Below are positions 6,050 to 16,028 of a stretch of DNA of 22,853 bases, piece after piece. Position numbers and translations under genes: made by a program. Every line of letters starts with the position of its first letter. The stretch's first letter is position 1. The stretch covers positions 1 through 22,853 of the forward strand of contig JAIRVC010000355.1 in NCBI GenBank assembly GCA_031254095.1, in the 5' to 3' direction. A model generated the notes under the pieces. The model worked only from the letters and a program-made list of their open reading frames with translations, was not told the DNA's origin and did not search any database. This stretch comes from Acidobacteriota bacterium. GTDB taxonomy: Bacteria; Acidobacteriota; UBA6911.

Positions 6050-8428
6050 CTATGCCCTGCCCAAGGCTTTCAGGACTCTGTCTGGAGAAGCTGGAGATTC
6101 AACCCATTTGCCTGTAGCGTTATGGATGGCCATAATGATCAGGTGAGTATTCGCCAGCGAGTGACTTATGCCGTTTCCGCCGTAGCACGCGTTGCCCGCC
6201 CGGGTTTCCAGAAGCTCTATATCTAACGGCGGCATGTCAAGCATACTGACTTTTTTGTACTCAAGCATATTCGCGCTGAGCTTTACCCCGGTATTCCTGT
6301 CATAGATAAATTCCTCTGTGAGCTGGCAGCCAACGGAAAAATCCATCACCTGATGAATTTGACCTTCGAGCGATGTGCGGCGCAAAATCTTGCCGGGATC
6401 GGCAGCCACGGCAAACCTTAGCACCTCCACTTCCCCGGTTTCCGTGTCAACGGCGACTTCGCATACGGCGACATTCATGGTGTCAAGCTCTTTGCCCATC
6501 GACGTCCATAACGCCGCCGGAGGCCTGATGCCGACGTATGTCGCGAACAAATTGGCGCGGCAAGCCTGCGCGAGCGGAAGCCCCTGTGCCGGATCGGCTT
6601 TAACGACGACTCTGCCGTCCACTATGTCGAGAGCTTCAGGTTTCAAACCTTTAAATGGATTGGCCGCGGCGGGTTTTGCGCCCGCGCCGCCTGCCGCCGG
6701 AGAGCTTTCGGCTTCCTCGATAACAGCTTCCAGAATCATCTTTTTCAGCTTGTTAGCACATTCCTTCATTGCCCAGGAAGAGGCTGTCGAACCATCGCTG
6801 CCGCCTCCGAAGGGTCTGTACGTTTCATGATGATCGTGGACAATGCGGACATTTTCATATGCGATTCCGAGTTCCTCGGCAACAACCATGGCGTTGCACT
6901 CGAGACCATAGTGGCCGATAATCGTGCCGGAGGAGGGAAGATAAATTGCGCCGCCTCTGTATTCAAGTTTCGGGTTGTAACCTCCGACGGAATGGCGCGG
7001 GCACTGATTGTAACGAAAACTTATTCCGTGCATACGGCCGTCAGGCAGTTTTCTCGCGCCCGTTGCGTGCCAGTTCCACTTCAGATCATTTTTCAACGTT
7101 GCGACACATGCCTCGTAGCTTGGCAACGGATTCGGATCATCCTGGGATGTTGGCCCGTGCAGGTTCAATGTCGCGATCTCTATCGGATCCCTGCCAAGCT
7201 TATCCGCTATGAGATGCAGGCCGGCCATCAGGGCATCCCATCCCATTGGGTTATGCTGACCGCTTGTGTACATTTTGCCGCGGTTGCTGTCTACGAGCTC
7301 CATGTTCTGTTTTACGTTTTTGCATTTGGTTGTATAGTAGGGGCCGAACGACTGGTCCACGGTGGTTCCGAAAGATGAACTTCCAGCCGCCCCGTTGTCG
7401 GCTATGGAATAATCTTCGATTGCCGTTATCAGGCCATTATTCTTAAAACCGACTTTCATGTGTACAAAGCGATCATTCAGGTTGAAATCGTACTGATCTG
7501 CGCGGCCTTGTACGCATCTTACGGGTCGGCCGGCTCTTCTGGCAAGCGCAGGAGTGATTTGCTGCGTTTTGCGGGAACCCCAGTCGCAATACCTGCCGCC
7601 TGTAAACATGCAGGTCTGAAAAACCTTGTCGGCCGCAACGCGGTTTGCGGTGGACACCGAACGGTGTCCCCACGGAACACCTTCAATTTGCAGGCTTTTT
7701 CCTGTCCCGTTAAGCGGATCGTCGAACCACCAGGCGACAGTACCCAGCGGGCTGGGAATATGTCCGGAAAACGCGGCGGTGTTGATGTCATATTCAATAA
7801 TCTGATCGGCTTCCTTAAACCCGGCCTGTACATCTCCGGAATTGTTAGTGGTAAAGGAATATGAAATGTTTCCCTTTTTAGGAGGATTTACGGCCATGCC
7901 GCCCATCCCGTCCGGCGCGGGTGTTGGCTTGGCATCTCCACCCTTTGACGCGGCGCCTTCTTTTGGTTTTGACGCGGGAGCGAATGACCGAATCACCGGG
8001 GCGTCAGGTTTTCTGCCTTCACGTATATCGACTACATGCGGAAATACCTCCCAGTCAATGACAAGCGCGCGCAACGCTTCTTCGCAAATATCTTCACTTT
8101 CTGCAATGACGATCGCGCCGATCTCCATGCTTTCATAGTCGGCGTAATTGGTTACTCCTCCCGCTCCTCTGAGATCGGGATCCTCCCATGTTACGACATC
8201 AACAACGCCTGGAATCGCCTTGGCCTTAGACGTATCCATCGACTTGATACGAGCATTTGCATGGGGGCTTCTCAGAAATTTGGCGTGGAGCATGTCGGGA
8301 ACTACATAATCAGCGCCGAATTTTGCGACGCCCGACACATGCGCCCAGGACAACGCGCCTGGGATATTCGGTTTTCCAACAATCTTGAAGTTTGCTCTCT
8401 GTCCGTTTACACCCGCTAGATCGGCCAT
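6050..8428 (-). CDS. xanthine dehydrogenase family molybdopterin-binding subunit, divergent
   Basis: A 792-residue large subunit of the molybdenum hydroxylase family (COG1529). The N-terminal domain (about 25-140) carries SGVAKFGADYVVPDMLHAKF and RSPHANARI. A low-complexity Pro/Lys/Gly linker covers about 149-186. The molybdopterin region follows, but key motifs are altered: the usual GGGFGxK is GGRYCDWGS (277-285), and the C-terminal YGAKGIGEP-type motif carrying the catalytic Glu reads YGGNGISHS (749-757), with His where Glu is expected. No FAD or 2Fe-2S subunit gene is adjacent, which is unusual. ATG 8428 is preceded by AGGAG at a good distance. The substrate cannot be inferred. XdhC, its likely maturation factor type, lies at 11961-12806. 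Confidence 0.85.
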   Translation of the reverse strand: MADLAGVNGQRANFKIVGKPNIPGALSWAHVSGVAKFGADYVVPDMLHAKFLRSPHANARIKSMDTSKAKAIPGVVDVVTWEDPDLRGAGGVTNYADYESMEIGAIVIAESEDICEEALRALVIDWEVFPHVVDIREGRKPDAPVIRSFAPASKPKEGAASKGGDAKPTPAPDGMGGMAVNPPKKGNISYSFTTNNSGDVQAGFKEADQIIEYDINTAAFSGHIPSPLGTVAWWFDDPLNGTGKSLQIEGVPWGHRSVSTANRVAADKVFQTCMFTGGRYCDWGSRKTQQITPALARRAGRPVRCVQGRADQYDFNLNDRFVHMKVGFKNNGLITAIEDYSIADNGAAGSSSFGTTVDQSFGPYYTTKCKNVKQNMELVDSNRGKMYTSGQHNPMGWDALMAGLHLIADKLGRDPIEIATLNLHGPTSQDDPNPLPSYEACVATLKNDLKWNWHATGARKLPDGRMHGISFRYNQCPRHSVGGYNPKLEYRGGAIYLPSSGTIIGHYGLECNAMVVAEELGIAYENVRIVHDHHETYRPFGGGSDGSTASSWAMKECANKLKKMILEAVIEEAESSPAAGGAGAKPAAANPFKGLKPEALDIVDGRVVVKADPAQGLPLAQACRANLFATYVGIRPPAALWTSMGKELDTMNVAVCEVAVDTETGEVEVLRFAVAADPGKILRRTSLEGQIHQVMDFSVGCQLTEEFIYDRNTGVKLSANMLEYKKVSMLDMPPLDIELLETRAGNACYGGNGISHSLANTHLIIMAIHNATGKWVESPASPDRVLKALGRA

Positions 8429-8488
8429 AACTTTGTCTCCTTTTACAAAATATTACGTTGTATGAATTTCCATATATCGCAAGCGTAA

Positions 8489-9406
<918 letters not shown>

Positions 9407-9415
9407 TATTCTCAC

Positions 9416-9443
9416 CCGTAAAACTATATAATTTACCGTAAAA
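9416..9443. promoter_or_regulatory. paired CCGTAAAA direct repeats in the argF-mutS2 divergent region
   Basis: CCGTAAAA occurs at 9416-9423 and 9436-9443, exactly 20 bp apart, on either side of the AT-rich CTATATAATTTA. A spacing of two helical turns suggests a regulator binding one face of the DNA, perhaps governing argF. It does not match the E. coli or Bacillus ARG box patterns I know. Confidence 0.35.
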
Positions 9444-9448
9444 TTGGC

Positions 9449-9477
9449 TTGCTGACTATAAAAAGCGCTGATTAAAT
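9449..9477 (+). promoter_or_regulatory. mutS2 promoter
   Basis: TTGCTG (9449-9454), a 17-nt spacer, and TTAAAT (9472-9477) form a sigma-70-type promoter. The -10 ends 8 nt before the ATG at 9486, so the leader would be only about 1-2 nt. No Shine-Dalgarno lies before the ATG. Confidence 0.5.
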
Positions 9478-9485
9478 AACTGTTT

Positions 9486-11936
9486 ATGAACAACCGGACA
9501 TTTGACGCACTTGAACTTTTCGACTTCATAGAAATGGCCGCGCAACGCGCGCAGACGCCGGCGGGACGCGCGTTGACAGCGCGTCTGCGCCCCTCGGCGG
9601 ATCCCTGTGAAGTTCGCCGCGAGATAGAAATCACCGGCGAATGCGTTGCTTATCAGACTGTAAAAGGCCGCTTCGGTCTGGCCGGAGTCGAGGATCTCGA
9701 AGACGCCTCCGCGCGGCTTCACATCAAGGGCAACGCCCTTGAGCCCAGGCAGGTGCTTGCTTTTGAGCGTCTGCTTATCGTCGGCAAAGAATTAAAGGAA
9801 AACATTCTGGGACTGGAACCGTCCGAACAATTCCCGCGGCTTCGCGGCATTGCCACAGGCATTCCGGACGCGCGCCCGGTACTTGCCGCCATACGGGGCA
9901 AGGTGCTGCCCAACGGCGAGATCGACGACAACGCCAGCCCGGAACTTCGCGCCATACGCAGAGATCTTGCCGAACGCCGTCACCGCATCAACCGGACGCT
10001 GGAAGCCATTCTAAGGACTTCGCCTGAAGTTGTGCAGGACGAAATCATTACTTTCCGCAACGGCCGCTTCGTCATTCCAATACGCACCGATTCTCGCGGC
10101 AGGATTCCGGGCGTCATGCACGGGCTTTCCTCAAGCGGTCAGACGACTTATGTAGAACCAATGCAGGTCATTGATCAGAACAACGATCTTGTGCGCCTCC
10201 ATGAACAGGAAGATATCGAAATAGCAAATATCATTTCCGCGCTCACGGAGGTCTTTCGCAAAAACCTAGGCACGGTTTTCGGCGTTCTGGACGCGGTCTC
10301 GGTTCTTGACGCCGCGCAGGCGCGCGCGCTTGTCTCCATGGAGTTTCAATGCCTGCCGCCGCGCATTTCCGACAACAAAGAATATATCCTCACCGACGCG
10401 CGGCACATTCTGCTTGAACGCGAACTCCGCAAAACCGGCGGGCGTCCCGTGCCCATTTCCATGGAACTCGACTCGCGGCGCAACGCGCTTGTCATCAGCG
10501 GGCCGAACGCCGGCGGAAAAACCGTGGCCTTGAAAACGGCGGGGCTTATTTCGCTGATGGCGCAGATGGGATTTCACGTTCCGGCTAAAGAAGCGGTTCT
10601 TCCGGTTTTCGGGCGGATATTCGCCGACATCGGCGACCAGCAGTCTATCGCGGCGAATCTTTCGACCTTCACGGCGCACATGCGCAACATTGCTGAAATG
10701 GCGGCGGAGATCGACCCGGAGCGCGGCGCGGCAAATATGCCCGCTTGCGCCGCCGCGGAATCTCAGCGAAATATCCGGAGCGGACAGCCCGCCCTGATTC
10801 TGCTGGACGAAGTCGGCGCGGGAACCGACCCGGACGAAGGGGCGGCGCTGGCCATAGCCGTCATTGACGCGTTTCGCCGGGCGGGCGCGGTAACGCTCGC
10901 GTCAACGCACTATCCCCGCCTGAAAATGTGGGCCTCGGAAGTAGACGGCGTCCGCAACGCTTCCGTGGAGTTCGACGAACACGCTTTGCGCCCGACCTAC
11001 CGGCTGCTGCTGGATGTCGCCGGCGCTTCTTCCGGTATTGAAATCGCCCGGCGGATGAATATTCCAAAAGAAATTCTCGACGCGGCTCGGGAGCTTGTAG
11101 ACCCGGATCATACAGCGGCGCGGGAATATCTCCGGCGGCTTGGGGAAACATTGGATGAACAGGAGCGGCTGCGCGCCGCGCTTGACGGGGAAAGAAAAGC
11201 GGTCGCGGAAAAATATGCCGCTCTCGAACGCGAACACACGAAACGTGAAGCCGATCGCAAGATTGAGTTTGAAGCCGCGCTTGAGCGCGTGATCGGCGAA
11301 TTCCGCAAAGAGAGCGAGCGCGCCGTTCGTGAATTGAAAGACCGCGTTGAATCCGCGCGCGCCAGACGGACGGCGGAAAATCTGACCGCCGGACTGCGCC
11401 GCAAATCCGTCCGGTTACAGCGATCCGCCGGGGAAACTCCCGCCGGGGACGGAAATGACGCCGCCGCGCCCGCGATCGTCGAAACGGAAAACATTGAGCC
11501 CGGAGACATCGTTTTAGTTCGCTCCCTCAACCGTGAAGGTCTTGCCGATTCAGTCGAGGGCGATGTTTGCGTCGTCGCGTTCGGCGTTCTCAGGTATCGC
11601 GCGGAACGCGGCGACGTTGAAAAAATCAAAGATCGTAAAAAGCCGGATATTCCGCAAGGCAAACCGGCCGTTTCGCCGGACGACGAAATATTCGCTTCCG
11701 AACTGAACGTGATCGGACTCAACGCGGATGAGGCGCTGGACAGGGTTGACCGGTTTTTGGATCAAGCGTATCTGGCCGGCGGCGAGAGCGTCCGCATTGT
11801 TCACGGCCACGGCAAAGGAATTTTACGCAGCGCTATCGCGCGTTTTCTGGAGCATCATCCGCAGGCCGCGCGTTTTACTTCGGCGCCGCCGGAAAAGGGC
11901 GGGAGCGGCGCGACTGTCGTTATCCTGAAAAACTAG
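9486..11936 (+). CDS. mutS2: MutS2 family ATPase/endonuclease
   Basis: An 816-residue homologue of MutS2, which suppresses recombination and in some species acts in ribosome rescue. The clamp/lever region is N-terminal. Walker A is SGPNAGGKTVALKT (from residue 338), then the MutS-type DIGDQQSIAANLSTFTAHM, Walker B LILLDEVGAGTDPDEGAAL, and ASTHYPRLK. A long charged coiled coil follows (about 550-640). The Smr nuclease domain occupies about 739-816 with HGHGKGILRSAI. A short insertion (ERGAANMPACAAAESQRNIR) precedes Walker B and is not typical. It heads the plus-strand run with xdhC and hem genes, 24 bp before xdhC. Confidence 0.95.
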   Translation: MNNRTFDALELFDFIEMAAQRAQTPAGRALTARLRPSADPCEVRREIEITGECVAYQTVKGRFGLAGVEDLEDASARLHIKGNALEPRQVLAFERLLIVGKELKENILGLEPSEQFPRLRGIATGIPDARPVLAAIRGKVLPNGEIDDNASPELRAIRRDLAERRHRINRTLEAILRTSPEVVQDEIITFRNGRFVIPIRTDSRGRIPGVMHGLSSSGQTTYVEPMQVIDQNNDLVRLHEQEDIEIANIISALTEVFRKNLGTVFGVLDAVSVLDAAQARALVSMEFQCLPPRISDNKEYILTDARHILLERELRKTGGRPVPISMELDSRRNALVISGPNAGGKTVALKTAGLISLMAQMGFHVPAKEAVLPVFGRIFADIGDQQSIAANLSTFTAHMRNIAEMAAEIDPERGAANMPACAAAESQRNIRSGQPALILLDEVGAGTDPDEGAALAIAVIDAFRRAGAVTLASTHYPRLKMWASEVDGVRNASVEFDEHALRPTYRLLLDVAGASSGIEIARRMNIPKEILDAARELVDPDHTAAREYLRRLGETLDEQERLRAALDGERKAVAEKYAALEREHTKREADRKIEFEAALERVIGEFRKESERAVRELKDRVESARARRTAENLTAGLRRKSVRLQRSAGETPAGDGNDAAAPAIVETENIEPGDIVLVRSLNREGLADSVEGDVCVVAFGVLRYRAERGDVEKIKDRKKPDIPQGKPAVSPDDEIFASELNVIGLNADEALDRVDRFLDQAYLAGGESVRIVHGHGKGILRSAIARFLEHHPQAARFTSAPPEKGGSGATVVILKN

Positions 11937-11947
11937 CGGGATTGTGC

Positions 11948-11953
11948 TAATCT
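11948..11953 (+). promoter_or_regulatory. -10 of a putative leaderless xdhC promoter
   Basis: GTGC-TAATCT lies in the 24-bp gap after mutS2, and the hexamer ends 7 nt before the xdhC ATG. It closely resembles the TTTGC-TAATAT before thiI. It would let xdhC be transcribed separately from mutS2. Confidence 0.4.
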
Positions 11954-11960
11954 GCCATTT

Positions 11961-12806
11961 ATGTCCGTTGATATTTATAAAGAAATCGTAAGTCTGCGCG
12001 CCCGTGGAACGCGGGCGGCGCTGGCTATTATTATCGCGCACGAGGGCGCCGCGCCGCGCAAGGATGCCGTCAAGATGCTGATCGGCGAAGACGGCCGTCA
12101 AATCGGCAATGTCGGAGGCGGCCTTGTCGAGGCGGACGTAGCCCGTCAGGCGAAAGAAGTCATGAATACCGGCAAGCCAAGGCTGCTGTCATACGACCTT
12201 TCAGGCATTGATCACGACGAACGCGCGCTGGTTTGCGGAGGTTCCATGCAGATATATATCGACCCCGTTCTCCCCGATCCGGAGCTTGTTGTTTTCGGCG
12301 CGGGACATGTCGCAAAAGCGGTCGCCGAAGCGGCCGCGGCGGCCGGTTTCAGCGTCACGGTGTTTGACGACCGCGCGAAATACGCGACGGCGGAACGTTT
12401 CCCCGGCGCGAAAGTCGTATTGGTTGAGGATTCCGAAAACTGGGATGAGGCACTGAACGGCCTGAATCTGACAAGTTCCTCGTATGTTTTCGTCGCCACT
12501 CAGCGGCCCAGGACGGACCGGATCTGCCTGCGGCGCGCGCTCATGTCGCCGGCCAGATATATAGGAATGCTGGGAAGCCTGACAAAAACAAAAATCCTTC
12601 TGGAAGCCCTGCGGAAAGAAGGCGTTGATCCGGCGCGGTTTTCGCGAATATTCATCCCGGCGGGCCTGGATATCGGCTCGGAAACCCCGGAGGAAATAGC
12701 CGCCAGCGTTATCCCGGAATTAATCGCCGCCCGCAAAAACCTTGACGTCGGGCGTTTGCGCGACGCCGTGCGCGCGGCGAAATCCTTTTGTAAAAACGCT
12801 GATTGA
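11961..12806 (+). CDS. xdhC: XdhC/CoxI family molybdenum hydroxylase maturation protein
   Basis: A 281-residue protein. The N-terminal XdhC/CoxI domain shows IIAHEGAAPRKDAVKMLIGEDG, GNVGGGLVEADV and CGGSMQIYIDP. The C-terminal Rossmann-like domain has ELVVFGAGHVAKAVAEAA and TVFDDRAKYAT, then VATQRPRTDRICLRRAL and YIGMLGS. XdhC proteins bind molybdenum cofactor, promote its sulfuration and insert it into xanthine dehydrogenase-type enzymes. No such enzyme is in this operon; the only candidate partner in view is the orphan subunit at 6050-8428 on the opposite strand. No Shine-Dalgarno; the leaderless promoter noted just upstream fits. Confidence 0.9.
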   Translation: MSVDIYKEIVSLRARGTRAALAIIIAHEGAAPRKDAVKMLIGEDGRQIGNVGGGLVEADVARQAKEVMNTGKPRLLSYDLSGIDHDERALVCGGSMQIYIDPVLPDPELVVFGAGHVAKAVAEAAAAAGFSVTVFDDRAKYATAERFPGAKVVLVEDSENWDEALNGLNLTSSSYVFVATQRPRTDRICLRRALMSPARYIGMLGSLTKTKILLEALRKEGVDPARFSRIFIPAGLDIGSETPEEIAASVIPELIAARKNLDVGRLRDAVRAAKSFCKNAD

Positions 12807-12839
12807 GGAAACACCGGTTAATTGTCCGTGTAAAACAAA

Positions 12840-13808
12840 ATGAAAGAAACTAATAAACGCCTCATGCTTGTTATCGGTTCGCGCGGCAGCCGCCTTGCGC
12901 TGACGCAGACGAAACTCATCCAGGCCGAGATCGGGCGGGTTGCGCCCGAAGTTGAAACACGCATAGAAATCATTAAAACCTCCGCGGATAAAGATGTCGT
13001 CACTTCGCTGCGCGCTACGGGCGGCGCGGGCGTTTTCGTCAAAGAACTTGAGCAGGCTCTTTCGCGCGGGGAAATAGATCTGGCAGTACACAGCATGAAA
13101 GACGTGCCGACCGCCATCGCGGACGGCCTGCGCATAGCCGCCGTTCCCGAACGCGAAGACGCCCGTGACGCGCTCATTATCAAGCAAAATATTCAGGATG
13201 GCGCGATCTCCGGCAAAACAGCGCCGCTTTCCGAACTTCCCGCGGGCGCGCGAGTCGGCACCGGCAGTTTCCGCCGTCAGGCGCAGCTTCTGGCGCTTAG
13301 ACCCGATTTGCGCATTCTGGACATACGAGGCAACGTAGATACGCGCATACGGAAGATGCGGGACGGCGAATACGACGCCGTAGCGCTGGCTCTCGCGGGC
13401 CTCCGCAGGCTTGGGCTGCAAGATCAAATATTATATACGTTTCCATACGACGAAATGCTTCCCGCGCCCGGCCAGGGGGCGCTTGCCATAGAGGTGCGCG
13501 CGGACGACGCCTTGACAAACGAAGTTGTCGAAAAACTTAACCATCCTCATACGGCTCTGGAAGTCGCGGCGGAACGCGATTTTCTTGAACGGCTGGGGGG
13601 AGGATGCAACGTTCCAATCGCGGTTTACGCCCGCGTGAAACAGGGCTTACTTGAAATGGACGCCGTTGCCGCGTCGCCCGATGGAAGGCGCGTTGTGCGC
13701 GATAAAGCCTCCGGCGATCCGGCAAAGCGCGCGGACATCTGCGCGGCGCTGGCAGAAAGAATACTGATTGCGGGCGGACGGGAGATTCTTTATGAATTCC
13801 GGCGCTGA
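12840..13808 (+). CDS. hemC: hydroxymethylbilane synthase (porphobilinogen deaminase)
   Basis: Up to 322 residues. It polymerises four porphobilinogens into hydroxymethylbilane in haem synthesis. Visible motifs: IGSRGSRLALTQT at the start, TGGAGVFVKELEQAL, HSMKDVPT, RVGTGSFRRQAQLLALRPDL, DIRGNVDTRIRKM, and the dipyrromethane-binding Cys in GGGCNVPIA (Cys256). The start is uncertain. ATG 12864 (MLVIGSRGS) fits the family length better, and a TAATAA hexamer lies 7 nt upstream of it, like the other leaderless starts here. ATG 12840 is the longest option. It overlaps hemD by 17 bp, implying coupling. Confidence 0.95.
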   Translation: MKETNKRLMLVIGSRGSRLALTQTKLIQAEIGRVAPEVETRIEIIKTSADKDVVTSLRATGGAGVFVKELEQALSRGEIDLAVHSMKDVPTAIADGLRIAAVPEREDARDALIIKQNIQDGAISGKTAPLSELPAGARVGTGSFRRQAQLLALRPDLRILDIRGNVDTRIRKMRDGEYDAVALALAGLRRLGLQDQILYTFPYDEMLPAPGQGALAIEVRADDALTNEVVEKLNHPHTALEVAAERDFLERLGGGCNVPIAVYARVKQGLLEMDAVAASPDGRRVVRDKASGDPAKRADICAALAERILIAGGREILYEFRR

Positions 13809-14724
13809 AAATCAACCTGCTTACTCCGCGCTTTCAGGGAAAACGGTATTTGCGGCCGCGAGCGCGAAACTGTTGCCGGAACTCGCCTCCGGTCTTCGCG
13901 CGTTTGGAGCGGACGTGCTTGCGGTCGCCGTTCTTGAAGCGAAAGAACTTGAAGACGCCGAATATGCCGGGGCGCTTGACCGGGCGATTACGAATATCGG
14001 CGGGTACGACTGGATTATTTTTACGAGCGCCTGGGGCGTTTCGTTTTTCGCGAAACGCCTGGCCCGGACATTTCATGAAGATCCCGCCGGGGCGGCGCAG
14101 GCTGGCATTTCCGCTTTGCGCCCGCTTGCCGCAAATCCCGATGGAATATCCGGGATGCCGTCGATGGCAAACAGCGTGGATGCTCCGCCGAAAATCTGCG
14201 CCATCGGCCCCGCCACCGCCGAAGCCGCCAAGGATCACGGATTTTGCGTCGCTCTTACAGCCGATGAATTTACGGCCGAAGGGATAATGCGGGCGCTTGA
14301 GCGATACTACGGCGGCGGTGAAAATCTGCGCGGCCTCAGTTTTCTTATTCCGCGAGCGCTTGAGGCCAGGTAATTTTTACCGGCGGCGCTTGCGTCCGCC
14401 GGATGCCGCGTGGACGCGATTCCATGTTATCAGACCGTCCAGCCGGAACCCGACGCCGGGCTTTACACCCGCCTGCGAAGCGAAACGCCTGATTTGATCG
14501 TATTCACAAGCCCCAAAGCTATACGGAATTTTCTAAAAACCGCGGCCGAGGCGGCGGGAGAATCGTACGCCCGGCGCTGCGTGCGTGAAGCCGCCGTTGC
14601 CGCAATAGGCCCGGTTACGGCCGGGGCGCTCGAAGCGGAAGGTAAATCACCGGAAATCATTCCCTCTGAAAGCACTGTTCCCGCTCTTTTAACCGCCATC
14701 GCCCGCTTTTTCCAAAACAGATAA
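13792..14724 (+). pseudogene. hemD: uroporphyrinogen-III synthase, interrupted by an in-frame TAA
   Basis: HemD cyclises hydroxymethylbilane to uroporphyrinogen III. Reading from ATG 13792 (GGAG upstream), the frame runs 193 codons to LIPRALEAR, meets TAA at 14371-14373, then continues in the same frame with FLPAALASAGCRVDAIPCYQ and on through VFTSPKAIRNFL and VAAIGPVTAGALEAEG to the true stop at 14722-14724. The halves match the two parts of a normal HemD, and the sequence around the stop (RALEAR-x-FLPAAL) matches the family's RA-x-x-AR-D/E-x-LP pattern. A single GAA-to-TAA change would explain it. The read-through length (310) is somewhat long, with an insertion near residues 105-130. Possibilities are a real nonsense mutation, a sequencing error, or two polypeptides with reinitiation at GTG 14410. 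Confidence 0.85.
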
Positions 14725-14732
14725 TAGCCGCA

Positions 14733-16013
14733 TCAGTGTTTTCTTAGACCTTTCGCGCCTATGTCGCGTCGGAAAATCATGCCGTCAAAATGAATTTTAT
14801 CGACGGCCGCGTAGGCGCGTTTTATGGCGGAAGCGAGGTCGCCGTCAACAGCCGTTACGCCCAGCACGCGGCCGCCGTCGGTAAACACCGCGTCTCCCTT
14901 ACGGCTGGTTCCCGCGTGGAAGACCGCCGCTTGCGGATCTTCCTCGGCTGTTTCAATGCCGGTAATTTCTTTTCCTTTTTCATACGGGCCGGGATAACCC
15001 TTTGACGCTAAAACGACGCACACCGCCGCGCCCGGACGCCAGACGGCTTTGTAATCCGCAAGCCGTTCTTCGCAGAGCGAGGCGGCGAGTTCCGCAAAAT
15101 CGCTTTCAAGGCGCGGTAAAATAACCTGACACTCCGGATCGCCCATCCGGACGTTAAATTCCAGCACCATTATTCCTTTTGCGGTCAGCATCAGGCCCGC
15201 GTACAGAATGCCCTGAAACGGCGCTCCTTCGGCGCGCATTCCGTCTATGACCGGCTGAATCACACGGGACATTACTTCTTTTTCAAGTTCCCCGCCCAGA
15301 ATATCGTCCGAGGAATAAGTCCCCATGCCGCCGGTATTGGGGCCTTCGTCGTTGTCGAAGATCGCCTTGTGATCGCGCGCTGCGGCGGCGGGCAATACGG
15401 TTTTTCCATCCGTAAATACGATATAAGACGCTTCTATTCCCTGGAGGCAGTCTTCAATGATGAGCCTGTCGCCCGCGTCGCCGAATTCCCTGTCGATCAT
15501 GATGCGCTTTACGGCGTCCAGTGCTTCCCCGGCGCTTTTTGCCACAACCACTCCCTTGCCCGCGGCCAGTCCGTCGGCCTTGACAACAAGGGGATATTCC
15601 GTTTTCGTAGAACGGAGATGTTCCATCGCGGCTTCGGCGTCATGAAAATCCTTATAGCCGGCGGTAGGAATATTATGGCGGGTCATAAAATCCTTGGCGA
15701 AAACTTTACTGGATTCCAAAAGGGCCGCAGCCCGCGTGGGCCCCAGCGTTTTGATGCCTGCGGCTTTCAGATGATCCACAACGCCGGCGGCCAGCGGCGC
15801 TTCAGGGCCGACCAATACATAATCCACTCTTTCTTTACGCGCCAGTTCCGCAATCGCCTTAAAATCTTCCGTGTTTGCGGCAACGCAGCGCGCAAGGCCG
15901 GCCATGCCGCCATTTCCGGGAACGCAAATCACCTCTGTTACTTTCGGACTGCGGCGCAGTTTCCATGCCATTGTATGTTCGCGCCCGCCGGAACCAATTA
16001 TCAGTATTTTCAT
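14733..16013 (-). CDS. purD: phosphoribosylamine-glycine ligase
   Basis: A 426-residue ATP-grasp enzyme for step two of purine synthesis. It shows MKILIIGSGGREHTMAWKL, GPEAPLAAGVVDHL, ADGLAAGKGVVVA, GPNTGGMGTYSSDD (usual Tyr-Ser-Pro with Pro to Ser), and EFNVRMGDPECQVILPRL. The C-terminal domain and length are normal. GAGG precedes the ATG at 16013. It is 15 bp behind galU and likely cotranscribed with it. It converges on hemD with only 8 bp between stops and ends with AAACACTGA, as the DUF362 gene does. Confidence 0.96.
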   Translation of the reverse strand: MKILIIGSGGREHTMAWKLRRSPKVTEVICVPGNGGMAGLARCVAANTEDFKAIAELARKERVDYVLVGPEAPLAAGVVDHLKAAGIKTLGPTRAAALLESSKVFAKDFMTRHNIPTAGYKDFHDAEAAMEHLRSTKTEYPLVVKADGLAAGKGVVVAKSAGEALDAVKRIMIDREFGDAGDRLIIEDCLQGIEASYIVFTDGKTVLPAAAARDHKAIFDNDEGPNTGGMGTYSSDDILGGELEKEVMSRVIQPVIDGMRAEGAPFQGILYAGLMLTAKGIMVLEFNVRMGDPECQVILPRLESDFAELAASLCEERLADYKAVWRPGAAVCVVLASKGYPGPYEKGKEITGIETAEEDPQAAVFHAGTSRKGDAVFTDGGRVLGVTAVDGDLASAIKRAYAAVDKIHFDGMIFRRDIGAKGLRKH

Positions 16014-16028
16014 ATAGCCTCGTGTTTA

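Noticed and set aside
5462..6226. 254-codon plus-strand open frame
   Set aside because: It crosses two gene relics, two strong hairpins and the end of the molybdenum hydroxylase gene; only an inner piece looks protein-like.
14371..14373. TAA reassigned as a sense codon
   Set aside because: Other genes here (thiI, serS, tatA, galU) end normally with TAA.
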